Origin: Clostridium sp. KNHs205
GTDB taxonomy: Bacteria; Bacillota; Clostridia; Lachnospirales; Lachnospiraceae
Assembly (NCBI RefSeq): GCF_000702945.1
Contig: NZ_JNLE01000003.1
Coordinates: 372,001 to 436,000 of the forward strand
Direction: 5' to 3'
DNA length: 64,000 nt
Under the pieces are notes generated by a model. That model had not been told where the DNA came from and searched no databases. It saw nothing but the letters and a program-made list of their open reading frames with translations. Both the position numbers and the translations under genes were made by a program. Within the stretch, counting starts at the first letter, position 1. The number at the start of each line of letters is the position of its first letter. Of the stretch, positions 1 through 8,996 are shown one piece after another.

Positions 1-1302
1 CGATTCCTGAGGCTGGTTCACAGACTGATCTGCAGGAGGCTGTACTGCCTCAGATGGCTGCGGAATTTCAGCTGCCGGTGCTGCTAAGTTACTCTCTAAA
101 GGGCCTTCATTGATTGCTTCAGGTTGTTTGATTGCTTCATTCTCTGTATCCCCGGTGGAATCTTCAACGGGATAATAATTCGTTGATTCTTCTGAATTAC
201 TAATGAAACTTTTCGGCGGATTTTCTATGGGACTTTGAATCAAGGTTTCATCCGGGATTACAACAGCATTTTCCATCGGGGATTCAACCAAATTAATCTG
301 ATTATCTGCAGTATAATCAATTGGTGCATTAACCAGATCTTTCGCCGGTGCTGCCGGACTATCTACCGAATCTGGATTACTGTCTGTACGCTCTGAATCA
401 ACAGGCTTACCGAAAAATGTCTCGGTGGAACTATCAATAGTTTTATTATTTGCATCCTTGGGTTGTATTTCCTGTTCTTCATCCTGTTCTACAATACGAT
501 TAAAGTTAGGTGTAAGAAGGTCCTTCAAGGATTTATCTCTATCCATTTCATCCTTGTTGTCTTTTGGGATTACTTCCTCCGTAGATTTCGAATATTCAAA
601 TAAGACTTCTGCCAATGTTGCTGCTTTAATCTCTTCTGGCGTTTTAAGGGTTTCAGGAGATTTAACAGTTTCAGGGTTTTTTATAGTTACAGTTGTTTTA
701 TCAGTTTCAGGGGCTTTCATAGTTTCCGGTGTTTTATCGGTTTCAGGGGCTTTCATGGTTTCCGGTATTTTATCGGTTTCAGGGGTTTTTATAGTTACAG
801 TTGTTTTATCGGTTTCAGGGGTCTTATTGGATTCAGGGATTTTCACGGTTTCCGGTGTTTTATTGGATTCAGGATTATTATGGGCCTCCCCCTTTTTATT
901 ATTGGTTCTATTTACGATGCCTGCAACCATGGACATTGTTATAGGTTTATTATCCCATTCAGCGGCAAAGAATTTCCTTTCCGAGAACACAAGAATAATT
1001 CCTCCCATGTCGTCTAACCCATAAGGGGAATTCATAATATGTGCAGCATCGGTTAAAATCTTAAAATCACCTGTGTTGTTTTTGATAAGAAGGCTACCAA
1101 GGAGTATTCCTTCTATACCGGAGGAGTTTCTTTTAAAGGAATAGACTTTCAGCTGTTTTTCATTCAGCCCCAGCGCCGTCACGTGAATGGTGTACTTACA
1201 CTGCCCGTTTCTACTCTCAACTCTGGCATAGCCTATGTTATTTCTTTTTTTACCCTCCTCATATAGGTACATGTACGAAACCAGTCGTTTATAATCAGCC
1301 AT
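1..1302 (-). CDS. Repeat-rich hypothetical protein, 3' end outside the window
   Basis: The reading frame is open from an ATG at 1302 to the window edge (434 codons, no stop), preceded by an AGAGGAGT ribosome site. The first ~140 residues (MADYKRLVSYMYLYEEG...) look like a globular domain found in Lachnospiraceae hypothetical proteins; I think of the DUF6128 group but cannot confirm it. Residues ~143-226 are fourteen six-residue units of the type x-P-E-T-x-K. The rest visible is an acidic, Pro/Ser/Asn-rich, probably disordered linker; the C-terminal domain is cut off. No signal peptide or membrane segment is visible in the part present. Function unknown. Confidence 0.8.
   Translation of the reverse strand, partial: MADYKRLVSYMYLYEEGKKRNNIGYARVESRNGQCKYTIHVTALGLNEKQLKVYSFKRNSSGIEGILLGSLLIKNNTGDFKILTDAAHIMNSPYGLDDMGGIILVFSERKFFAAEWDNKPITMSMVAGIVNRTNNKKGEAHNNPESNKTPETVKIPESNKTPETDKTTVTIKTPETDKIPETMKAPETDKTPETMKAPETDKTTVTIKNPETVKSPETLKTPEEIKAATLAEVLFEYSKSTEEVIPKDNKDEMDRDKSLKDLLTPNFNRIVEQDEEQEIQPKDANNKTIDSSTETFFGKPVDSERTDSNPDSVDSPAAPAKDLVNAPIDYTADNQINLVESPMENAVVIPDETLIQSPIENPPKSFISNSEESTNYYPVEDSTGDTENEAIKQPEAINEGPLESNLAAPAAEIPQPSEAVQPPADQSVNQPQES
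625..876 (-). repeat. 18-bp tandem repeat coding for xPETxK hexapeptides
   Basis: Fourteen in-frame 18-bp units inside the gene at 1-1302. The peptide units read NPESNK, TPETVK, IPESNK, TPETDK, TTVTIK, TPETDK, IPETMK, APETDK, TPETMK, APETDK, TTVTIK, NPETVK, SPETLK, TPEEIK. Alternating acidic and lysine positions with proline suggest an extended spacer. The order APETDK-TTVTIK / TPETDK-TTVTIK recurs, which indicates block duplications. The unit number is likely to vary between strains. Confidence 0.9.
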
Positions 1303-1706
1303 AATGGACTCCTCTTCCTGTGCCAGAGTAACCTCAGGGTTCTGGTACAATCATTGCACTGTTATACTTACAACAATTATATTTTCCAGGATGGAATTTT
1401 AGACCATCATATAAAGTTATTTAAAAGAAACAATCTCTGTATTTACATACTACCGCTGCCTAAGTAAGAAGTGACATTGTCTAAATAAGAACGAGGATAT
1501 AAAGATAAAAAAATAAAGTTAACCCTTGTTTCCCACTCTGCCAGACAATTGCAACATAATATAAAATATTATTGTGGGCAGAAAAAACAACGTTCAACTT
1601 TATTAATATAAATTTTATCCATATCACAGCTCTTACGATACTGCTATCCTATAGCTAAAGTTTCACAATAATTTGATCAAAGTAAGAAAATCTTTTTCCC
1701 ATAGAT

Positions 1707-1934
1707 TTCAGGCAAACTGCGCAAAACAGAAAAGAACGCATGCGCCTATGGAAAGGTATTAGAATTCCTTTTCTCTGGATATTTTGTGCTATAATATAAA
1801 ACTGATTGTTTGAGCGCAGCGAGTTATCAGTTTTATATTATGCCAAGCACAAAACATCCAGAGAATTAGGAATTCTTATACCTTGGAATTGAAGCATGAG
1901 TTTTTTTCTGTTTTGTGCAATTTGCCGTCCCCTT
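1707..1934. repeat. Long foldback repeat element, copy 1
   Basis: A 228-bp segment that is almost wholly self-complementary. Going inwards: an outer helix with CAAAACAG/CTGTTTTG, CATGC/GCATG, a 14-bp helix GGTATTAGAATTCC against GGAATTCTTATACC with one mismatch, CTCTGGAT/ATCCAGAG, TTTTGTGCT/AGCACAAAA, then ATATAAAACTGAT/ATCAGTTTTATAT closing the loop TGTTTGAGCGCAGCGAGTT. The edges are TTCAGG on the left and CCGTCCCCTT on the right. A second copy lies at 30317-30540. It sits 15 bp from the stop of the leftward gene yqeY. It codes for nothing. A non-autonomous mobile or REP/MITE-like element, or a structured 3' RNA, are both possible. Confidence 0.9.
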
Positions 1935-1949
1935 ACGAAAAACTTATAC

Positions 1950-2396
1950 CTACACAAATAAAGCTGCAACCAGATCATTTACAAGCTTGCCGTCTGCCTT
2001 CCCTTTCACTCTGGGCATAAGCTCTTTCATGATTCTTCCTTTGTCTTTTGCAGCGGGTGCCGTAATCTCAAGACCTGAGAGAACCTCGTTGATTATAGCT
2101 TTGATTTCCTCTTCGCTTAAGAAAACAGGAGCGAATTCACCAAGTACAGCAAGTCTTAAAGTGCATTCCTCAATAATTTCTGTTCTGTCAGCTGGTGCAG
2201 ATTCCAGGGTTTCCTTTAACTGCTTGATTTCCTTTAGTACCACTGCATCCTCTTCTTCAGGAGTTAAATCGGCTCTTTTGTCAATTGCCACATTCTTAAG
2301 GGCTGTAAGCAAAGCTGATAGAGCGTCCTTTCTTCCTTTATCTCCTGCTTTCATGGCCTTTACCATTTCTGCTCTTACGATTTCTATCTTTGTCAT
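1950..2396 (-). CDS. yqeY: GatB/YqeY domain protein
   Basis: A 148-residue protein matching the usual length of the small YqeY family, which resembles the C-terminal tail domain of GatB and is thought to bind tRNA or act with amidotransferases; the exact role is not established. The sequence is mostly charged helix with the family pattern of an N-terminal 'EMVKAMKAGDKGRKDALSAL'-like stretch and a C-terminal GRIMKELMPRVKGKADG segment. ATG at 2396 has an AGGAGG ribosome site. It stands alone and leftward, with the foldback element directly after its stop. Confidence 0.9.
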   Translation of the reverse strand: MTKIEIVRAEMVKAMKAGDKGRKDALSALLTALKNVAIDKRADLTPEEEDAVVLKEIKQLKETLESAPADRTEIIEECTLRLAVLGEFAPVFLSEEEIKAIINEVLSGLEITAPAAKDKGRIMKELMPRVKGKADGKLVNDLVAALFV

Positions 2397-2519
2397 AATT
2401 TTTACCTCCTGGTTTATATTCTCATATTCTATTAAATATTGTTTTAAGTAAGTTTGATAACTGATTCCTTGGATGCGCTTTATACGCAGGTTTAAACAAT
2501 ATAAGCTTCCGGATGATCC

Positions 2520-4337
2520 CTATTTCTTAGAACCTTCATTCTGTTCCTTGATCTGTTCCACCAGCTCACTTAAATCCATCCAGCGTTCCATCTTTTCTTC
2601 CAGGCTCTTTTCCAATTGCTCCTTTTCTGCCAGAAGAGTATTTAATTTGGTGTAATCAGAGGCAGCCTTTGCGGATTCTTCCTCAATGGCCTCAAGACGT
2701 GCTTCCAAGGAAGCAATATCCCCTTCAATGGTGTCATACTCTCTTTGATCTTTATAGGATAACTTTAGTTTCACATCCTTGGTCTTTCCCTTGGAATTAT
2801 CATTACTCTCTGCTTTCTGAACAGGTGTTATATTCTCAGCGGCAGCCTTGTCTTCCCTGACCTTATCCTTATAGTCCGTAAAACCACCTTCATACTGCTT
2901 AATCACACCGCCCGGCTCAAAGGCAAATATCCGGTCTGCCATCCGGTCCAGAAAATATCTGTCATGGGATACGGCAAGTACGATTCCGTCATAAGTATCC
3001 AGATAATCCTCCAGGATAGTCAGGGTCGTGATATCCAGATCATTGGTAGGCTCATCCAGTATCAGTACATTAGGCGCCTCCATGAGAACCTTTAACAGGT
3101 ACAGCCTTCTTCTCTCTCCTCCGGATAATTTGGATATCAGTGAATATTGCAGACTTCCGTCAAATAAGAATCGCTCCAGCATCTGTGAGGCAGTGGTCGT
3201 TCCGTCGGCTGTCTCAATATATTCTGCCACATTTCTGATATAATCAATCACCTTAAGGCTTTGATCCATATATTCATTTTCCTGTGAAAAGTAACCGATC
3301 TTAACAGTCTCTCCCTTATCGATAGTACCTTCATCGGGCTTCAGGTTATCCGTTATGCATTTTAGCAGGGTGGATTTGCCGCTGCCGTTGGGGCCTACGA
3401 TACCAAGACGATCGCCCCTTAGCATAATATAGCTGAAGTCCTTAAACAGTACTTTATCGCCATAGGCTTTGCTGATACCGTTTATTTCTATGGTCTTTTT
3501 CCCGAGTCTTGAAGATAAGGCATTGATTTCTACTGCCTTGTCTTCTTCTATGACCTTTCGGTTCTTAAGCTCCTCAAAGCGCATGATATGGGCTTTCTGC
3601 TTGGTGGAGCGGGCTCTGGCCCCTCTCATCATCCATTCCAGATCCATGCGGTACAGGCTCTTTTTCTTCCGTTCCGTTGCCGCCTCCATATCCTCTCTGG
3701 CAGCCTTTAACTCAAGAAATTTGGTGTAGTTGGCTGTATAGGTATAGATAGATCCCTTATCAATCTCAACGATCTTATTCGTAACCTTATCGAGAAAGTA
3801 TCTGTCATGAGTTACCATGAGAAAAGCTCCCTGGTATTTCTTTAAATACTCCTCAAGCCATTCTGCCATGGTATCGTCCAGGTGGTTGGTAGGCTCGTCC
3901 AATATAAGTATTTCAGCCGGTGTCAGCAGGGTTCTGACTAAAGCTACTCTCTTTTTCTGGCCGCCGGATAAGGTCGCCGTACTGCCTGTAACATCGTTAA
4001 TAGACAGTTTAAGCAGCATTGCTCTGGCTTCTCCTTCCAGATCTCTGTATTCTTCCCTGGCCTTTTTCCCTTTTATTACATTATCTAAAATATTCAGATT
4101 CTCATCAAATTCAGGTATCTGAGGAAGAAATTCAACCCGTATATTTTTTCCCTTGACCACGCTGCCTTCGTCTGGCTCTTCCAACCCAGCAATTATTTTA
4201 AGTAAGGTTGATTTTCCAGTACCATTTATACCGATAATTCCAATCTTGTCTCCTTCGTTTATTCCTAAGGAAACCTTGTCGAACAGTATTTTATCTGTAA
4301 AGCTTTTGCTCATTTTCTCTACGTTAAGCAGATTCAT
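2520..4337 (-). CDS. ABC-F family ATPase (Uup/YfmR-like)
   Basis: A soluble duplicated ABC ATPase of ~605 residues without membrane segments. Domain 1 has Walker A GINGTGKST, signature LSGGQKKR and Walker B LILDEPTNHLDD; domain 2 has GPNGSGKST, LSGGERRR and LILDEPTNDLDI. Between them is the charged linker typical of ABC-F proteins that act on ribosomes. The C-terminus (~70 residues, EARLEAIEEES...) is a predicted coiled coil like the nucleic-acid-binding tail of Uup. An in-frame TTG lies upstream at 4376, but ATG at 4337 with AAAGGAGTC is the better start. Housekeeping or antibiotic protection role cannot be told apart from sequence alone. Confidence 0.93.
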   Translation of the reverse strand: MNLLNVEKMSKSFTDKILFDKVSLGINEGDKIGIIGINGTGKSTLLKIIAGLEEPDEGSVVKGKNIRVEFLPQIPEFDENLNILDNVIKGKKAREEYRDLEGEARAMLLKLSINDVTGSTATLSGGQKKRVALVRTLLTPAEILILDEPTNHLDDTMAEWLEEYLKKYQGAFLMVTHDRYFLDKVTNKIVEIDKGSIYTYTANYTKFLELKAAREDMEAATERKKKSLYRMDLEWMMRGARARSTKQKAHIMRFEELKNRKVIEEDKAVEINALSSRLGKKTIEINGISKAYGDKVLFKDFSYIMLRGDRLGIVGPNGSGKSTLLKCITDNLKPDEGTIDKGETVKIGYFSQENEYMDQSLKVIDYIRNVAEYIETADGTTTASQMLERFLFDGSLQYSLISKLSGGERRRLYLLKVLMEAPNVLILDEPTNDLDITTLTILEDYLDTYDGIVLAVSHDRYFLDRMADRIFAFEPGGVIKQYEGGFTDYKDKVREDKAAAENITPVQKAESNDNSKGKTKDVKLKLSYKDQREYDTIEGDIASLEARLEAIEEESAKAASDYTKLNTLLAEKEQLEKSLEEKMERWMDLSELVEQIKEQNEGSKK

Positions 4338-4593
4338 CGTATTGACTCCTTTAATTCCTGCCCGGATACCGCTCATCGCTGTACCGGTTGGCTGCTTTCT
4401 TTACAAAAGCTATCTTTTCATTCTCCGCTATAAAAGGATAACATAAACCTATAAAATTGGAAAGTATTAATTCGTATGGCACATAGGACTTCTACTTAAA
4501 AAAAGTTTCTTTTAACACCTATTATGAACTAGGAGAAATTACCTTCATAGAAAAATTAACGATAATCTTTGATAATTTTTATACATTTTCTAT

Positions 4594-4642
4594 ATACAAT
4601 ATATTGTGTGTATGTGTTATAATACTACACAATATGGGCGAT
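4594..4642 (+). promoter_or_regulatory. Pair of NrdR-like boxes over the nrdDG promoter
   Basis: Box 1 (4594-4609) reads ATACAATATATTGTGT and matches the consensus ACACWATATATWGTGT at 15 of 16 positions. Box 2 (4627-4642) starts ACACAATAT and then decays. They are 33 bp apart start to start, about three helical turns, as usual for NrdR. A TATAAT -10 element (4618-4623) lies between them, so a bound repressor would cover the promoter. This predicts repression of nrdDG by the NrdR ATP-cone repressor, whose gene is not in the window. Confidence 0.75.
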
Positions 4643-4739
4643 TATCTAGTAGTTTAACTGGTAATCACCCGCGTTATAAATAGGTAATTAATTCAGTACT
4701 TACCTAGGAAAAATCAAGCAAAGAAGGTTGTGGCGTCAA

Positions 4740-6860
4740 ATGATAAAGGTAGTAAAAAAGGATAACACCAAAGAAGAATTCAATGTACAAAAGGTTATTA
4801 ATGCAGTGGACAAATCCGCTCAACGTGCTTTGATTCGTTTTACGAAGGAAGAGCATAACTTCATCTGCCAGTTTGTTGAAAGTAAAGTCTTTCACATGGA
4901 CAGGGAAGAAATATACATAAGCGAGATGCACAATATCGTTGAAAGTGCTCTGGAACAGACAAATCCACTGGTTGCAAAGAGCTATAGGGATTACCGTAAT
5001 TACAAACAGGATTTCGTACATATGCTGGATGAAGTATATAAGAAAAGCCAGTCCATCATGTATATCGGTGATAAAGAAAACAGTAACACCGACAGCGCAC
5101 TGGTCTCTACCAAGAGAAGTCTTATCTTCAATCAGTTGAATAAGGAGCTTTATCAAAAATTCTTTTTAACTACGGAAGAATTACAAGCTGCCAGAGACGG
5201 CTATATCTATATTCATGATATGTCTGCAAGAAGAGATACCATGAACTGCTGCCTTTTTGATGTAAAACATGTTTTGGAAGGCGGCTTTGAGATGGGTAAT
5301 CTGTGGTATAACGAACCAAAGACTTTAAATGTAGCCTTTGATGTTATCGGAGATATTGTTCTCAGCGCTGCCAGCCAGCAGTACGGAGGTTTTACCGTAC
5401 CAAGTGTTGACCTGCTGTTAGAGCCTTACGCAGAAAAATCCTACAAGATACTTTTTGAAAAGTACCTGGAACTTGGCATTCCCGAGGAGAAAGCCTCCTC
5501 AGAAGCACTTAAGGATGTAAAGCTGGATTTTGAACAGGGTTTTCAGGGTTGGGAATACAAATTTAACACCGTTGCATCAAGCCGCGGGGATTACCCTTTT
5601 ATAACGGTTTCAGCCGGTACCGGAAGAGGCCGGTTTGCTAAGATGGCTTCGATTGCCCTTTTAGATGTAAGAAGAAAAGGCCAGGGTAAGAAAGAGTGCA
5701 AGAAACCTGTTTTATTCCCTAAAATAGTCTTCTTATATGATAAAAACCTACATGGAGAAGGCTGTGAACTGGAAGAGGTATTTGAAGCCGGTATTCTATG
5801 TTCCAGTAAGACTATGTATCCGGACTGGTTAAGTCTTACCGGAGAAGGTTATGTTCCCAGTGTTTATAAAAAGTACGGCGAAATCATCAGTCCCATGGGC
5901 TGCAGAGCCTTTCTCTCTCCCTGGTATAGGGAAGGCGGCATGAATCCGGCTAATGAAGAGGATACCCCCGTCTTCACCGGCCGTTTTAACATCGGAGCTG
6001 TAAGTCTTCACCTGCCTATGATTCTTGCCAAAGCAAATCAGGAAAGCAAGGATTTTTATGAGGTACTGGATTACTATCTTAATCTGATTCGCAGACTTCA
6101 TATCCGTACCTACGACTACCTGGGAGAACTTCGTGCATCCACTAATCCTCTGGCTTACTGCGAGGGCGGTTTCTACGGCGGACATCTTGGAATCCATGAT
6201 AAGATCAAGCCCTTATTGGAGCCGGCTACTGCTTCTTTTGGTATTACTGCTTTAAACGAACTGCAGCAGCTCTATAACAAGAAGTCACTGGCAGAAGACG
6301 GCAGCTTCGCTATAGAGGTACTAACCTACATAAATAAAAGAATCAACGAGTTTAAGGAAGAGGATCATCACCTGTATGCTATATATGGCACCCCTGCTGA
6401 AAGCCTCTGCGGTCTCCAGGTACAGCAATTCCGTAAAAAGTATGGAATTATTGAGAATGTATCTGACAGAGAGTATGTAAGCAACAGCTTCCACTGCCAT
6501 GTTACGGAAGAACTGACTCCCATTCAGAAACAGGATCTGGAGCAGCGTTTCTGGGATCTCTCAAACGGCGGTAAGATCCAATATGTGAAGTATCCCATCG
6601 ATTATAATATGAATGCCATCAAATCCCTGGTCAGAAGAGCCATGGATATGGGCTTTTACGAAGGCGTAAACCTTTCCCTCGCTTATTGCGATGACTGCGG
6701 TCACCAGGAGCTTGAAATGGATGTCTGCCCGAAATGCGGCAGTTCCAATCTTACTAAGATTGACCGTATGAACGGATATCTGTCTTATTCCAGAGTAAAA
6801 GGGGATACCCGTCTTAATGCAGCCAAAATGGCGGAAATCAAGGAAAGGAAAAGCATGTAA
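4740..6860 (+). CDS. nrdD: Anaerobic ribonucleoside-triphosphate reductase
   Basis: A ~706-residue class III ribonucleotide reductase, the oxygen-sensitive glycyl-radical enzyme that makes dNTPs for DNA synthesis in the cytosol. Residues 1-90 are an ATP-cone (MIKVVKKDNTKEEFNVQK...). The catalytic barrel includes MNCCLFDV and MGCRAFLSPW cysteines. Near the C-terminus are two CxxC pairs (CDDC, CPKC) of the zinc site and the glycyl radical loop RMNGYLS. ATG at 4740 has AAGAAGG 12 bases upstream; an in-frame TTG at 4728 has no room for a ribosome site. Its stop overlaps the start of nrdG by one base, so the two are translated together. Confidence 0.96.
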   Translation: MIKVVKKDNTKEEFNVQKVINAVDKSAQRALIRFTKEEHNFICQFVESKVFHMDREEIYISEMHNIVESALEQTNPLVAKSYRDYRNYKQDFVHMLDEVYKKSQSIMYIGDKENSNTDSALVSTKRSLIFNQLNKELYQKFFLTTEELQAARDGYIYIHDMSARRDTMNCCLFDVKHVLEGGFEMGNLWYNEPKTLNVAFDVIGDIVLSAASQQYGGFTVPSVDLLLEPYAEKSYKILFEKYLELGIPEEKASSEALKDVKLDFEQGFQGWEYKFNTVASSRGDYPFITVSAGTGRGRFAKMASIALLDVRRKGQGKKECKKPVLFPKIVFLYDKNLHGEGCELEEVFEAGILCSSKTMYPDWLSLTGEGYVPSVYKKYGEIISPMGCRAFLSPWYREGGMNPANEEDTPVFTGRFNIGAVSLHLPMILAKANQESKDFYEVLDYYLNLIRRLHIRTYDYLGELRASTNPLAYCEGGFYGGHLGIHDKIKPLLEPATASFGITALNELQQLYNKKSLAEDGSFAIEVLTYINKRINEFKEEDHHLYAIYGTPAESLCGLQVQQFRKKYGIIENVSDREYVSNSFHCHVTEELTPIQKQDLEQRFWDLSNGGKIQYVKYPIDYNMNAIKSLVRRAMDMGFYEGVNLSLAYCDDCGHQELEMDVCPKCGSSNLTKIDRMNGYLSYSRVKGDTRLNAAKMAEIKERKSM

Positions 6861-7351
6861 TGCGATATCACAATATAACCAAAGACGATATGCTTAATGG
6901 CACCGGTCTTCGTGTAGTACTGTGGGTTGCCGGCTGTAATCATGGCTGCAAGGGCTGCCACAATCCCGTAACCTGGGATCTTAACGGAGGTCTTGCATTT
7001 GATGAGGCAGCAAAAGAAGAGCTATTTGAACAATTAAGAAAGCCCTACATTGAAGGGATTACCCTAAGCGGCGGTGATCCTTTGCATCCAGCAAACCGCA
7101 GTGGTGTGGCAGCCTTGGTGGAAGAGATAAGAAATACCTTCCCTGACAAGAATATCTGGCTCTATACAGGCTTTTCCTGGGATGAGATTAAATATCTGCC
7201 TTTAGTTGAACAGGTAGATGTATTGGTAGACGGAAAGTTCATGGAAGCGTTAAAAGATACCAAACTGCATTGGAAGGGCAGCAGTAATCAGAAGATTATT
7301 GATGTAAAGCGTACTTTAGAGAAGGGTGTAATGGTTCTTCATTCTTCCTAG
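6860..7351 (+). CDS. nrdG: Anaerobic RNR-activating radical SAM protein
   Basis: A 163-residue small radical SAM enzyme that uses S-adenosylmethionine and a [4Fe-4S] cluster to place the glycyl radical on NrdD. The cluster motif is visible as CNHGCKGC at residues ~26-33, followed by NPVTWD, and the SAM-binding GG motif as LSGGDPLHPAN. Length fits the family. Start ATG is created by the nrdD stop (TAATG). Confidence 0.96.
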   Translation: MRYHNITKDDMLNGTGLRVVLWVAGCNHGCKGCHNPVTWDLNGGLAFDEAAKEELFEQLRKPYIEGITLSGGDPLHPANRSGVAALVEEIRNTFPDKNIWLYTGFSWDEIKYLPLVEQVDVLVDGKFMEALKDTKLHWKGSSNQKIIDVKRTLEKGVMVLHSS

Positions 7352-7366
7352 AATATAAACAGCAGA

Positions 7367-7411
7367 CAGAGGGCGTTATATGGTAATCCTGCTACCATAT
7401 AGCGCCCTCTG
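7367..7411 (+). terminator. Hairpin after nrdG, probable terminator
   Basis: CAGAGGGCG...TATGGTA pairs with TACCATATA...GCGCCCTCTG, a ~19-bp stem with a short loop, 15 bases after the nrdG stop. There is no U-tract after it, so it may be a weak or factor-assisted terminator or an mRNA-stabilising 3' end. Confidence 0.55.
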
Positions 7412-7624
7412 GTAATGAAAGTGATTAAAACCGCACTATACCTAAATAACTTAGCTGCTTAACACTTAAAAATAGTATCACCAGCAGTATTACAGAGTTT
7501 TCCTGAATCCCTTCTTTTGGGTACTCCGAGTTCAAAAAAGAACTGCTGCTCTGCTCAATTAAGTTATAACCATAGGGCTATCCTTAGTTGTCAGATTAAC
7601 AGTTCTGTGTTTTTTGTTATTTTC

Positions 7625-8866
7625 CTACTGGATATTATCCATATGCGCAGGAAGTCCATTTACCATAATAGGCATTACTTCCCCCATAATCAAAGGTCTT
7701 GCATATCGGATAAACTCTTCTGTAAGTCCGTCATCGCCTTCCTTAATCCAGCTTAGGGGAACTTTCTTCTCCATATTGGCAATCTGCTTGATATTGTGAG
7801 TCTCATAAGCACACTGATAAGGTGAATCAGATACTCTCTTTATTACTGCCATTTCTCCGGTGATACCTCTGGCTGCTGCCATCACACCGGCTCTGCCTGC
7901 TTCAAAGGCTTCTGTAATATCAGAAAGAGAAGCTAAATGAGAAGCACAACGCTGTAAGGTGTTAAGTTCAATGGCTCTGGTCTTGCAATTCAATTCCTTC
8001 TTAACCAGCGCTGCCAGATAAGCCCCTGCACCTGTCAGCATGGTATGTCCGAATTCATCGATATAGGAATCCTTATCGGATAATTCGCAGACAAACCTTC
8101 CGTCTGCCAGATGGATCCCCTCTGATACTGCGATAATAACCGATTTCTTTTCCTGCTGTAAAGCCTTTATATCCTTTAAGAAGACGTCCCTGTCAAAATC
8201 CTTCTCCGGCAGGTAGATGCGGTCCGGTCCCTGGCAATCCTTATCCTTACACAGTGCCGCTGCAGCTGTCAGCCAGCCTGCATGTCTTCCCATAATTTCT
8301 ATAATTGTAAGATTGTTCTGATCATAAACCAGACTGTCTCTGATAATCTCTTTTGTTGCAGCTGCAATGAACTTGGCAGCACTTCCATATCCGGGAGTGT
8401 GATCTGTAATTTCCAGATCATTATCAACGGTTTTCGGAATTCCTATAAATTTTATAGAACTATTTACCGACTCTCCATACTCAGAAAGCTTACGTATACT
8501 ATCCATGGAATCATTTCCGCCGATATAGAAAAAAGCTGCAATTCCATGCTCCTTAAGTATCTGAAACAATTGTTCATATGGGGCGGCATCCTTTTCATAA
8601 TCCGGTAATTTATAGCGGCAGGAGCCTAAATAAGCGGCAGGAGTTCTCTTTAACAGTTCCAGCTCCAGATCACAGGTTATTTTCTCAGAAAGGTCAATCA
8701 GTTTTCCCTTAAGAAGCCCCTGTATACCGTTTAGCATACCATATACCTTGTCTGCGCCTGCTTCTTTTCCTGCCTTATATACACCTGCAAGGCTGGAATT
8801 AATGGCGGCAGTTGGTCCGCCTGATTGTCCGACTATAATGTTTCCTGTTATTTTACCTATGTGCAT
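7625..8866 (-). CDS. pfp: 6-phosphofructokinase, pyrophosphate-dependent type
   Basis: A 413-residue phosphofructokinase of glycolysis (fructose 6-phosphate to fructose 1,6-bisphosphate). Visible motifs: N-terminal GQSGGPTAAINSS, then GGND where ATP-dependent enzymes have GGDG, and PKTVDND where ATP enzymes have PGTIDND. The Asp and Lys at those two places are the known signature for PPi rather than ATP as phosphoryl donor. EIMGRHAGW is the substrate-binding MGR motif. The PPi type is common in strict anaerobes and saves ATP. Start ATG follows AAGGAGAT; a consensus-like promoter lies upstream and the gene appears to be monocistronic. Confidence 0.92.
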   Translation of the reverse strand: MHIGKITGNIIVGQSGGPTAAINSSLAGVYKAGKEAGADKVYGMLNGIQGLLKGKLIDLSEKITCDLELELLKRTPAAYLGSCRYKLPDYEKDAAPYEQLFQILKEHGIAAFFYIGGNDSMDSIRKLSEYGESVNSSIKFIGIPKTVDNDLEITDHTPGYGSAAKFIAAATKEIIRDSLVYDQNNLTIIEIMGRHAGWLTAAAALCKDKDCQGPDRIYLPEKDFDRDVFLKDIKALQQEKKSVIIAVSEGIHLADGRFVCELSDKDSYIDEFGHTMLTGAGAYLAALVKKELNCKTRAIELNTLQRCASHLASLSDITEAFEAGRAGVMAAARGITGEMAVIKRVSDSPYQCAYETHNIKQIANMEKKVPLSWIKEGDDGLTEEFIRYARPLIMGEVMPIMVNGLPAHMDNIQ

Positions 8867-8922
8867 TCTACTATCTCCTTCTGGTTAGAGGTTTCTACTT
8901 TTACCTGGACATTTGCCAGTAA

Positions 8923-8951
8923 AAGATATCATTCCCAAAAGGATATGTCAA
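8923..8951 (-). promoter_or_regulatory. Sigma-A type promoter of the phosphofructokinase gene
   Basis: On the minus strand TTGACA (8951-8946), a 17-base spacer and TATCTT (8928-8923). Directly after the -10 box the predicted leader folds into a hairpin CTTTTACTGG / CCAGGTAAAAG (about 8897-8926), which may affect mRNA stability. Confidence 0.7.
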
Positions 8952-8996
8952 TATAAAAGGTTGTTTTTTCGACATATTCCGTTGACTAAACGAATG

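Noticed and set aside
425..1024. Long plus-strand ORF rich in VSG/VSGV repeats
   Set aside because: It is the antisense shadow of the in-frame xPETxK repeats in the minus-strand gene, which has the ribosome site and runs on to the window edge.
1915..2451. Plus-strand ORF opposite yqeY
   Set aside because: Serine-rich translation typical of a shadow; yqeY on the other strand has motif, start and ribosome site.
5829..6197. 122-codon minus-strand ORF inside nrdD
   Set aside because: Lies within a clear nrdD coding region; composition is that of a shadow.
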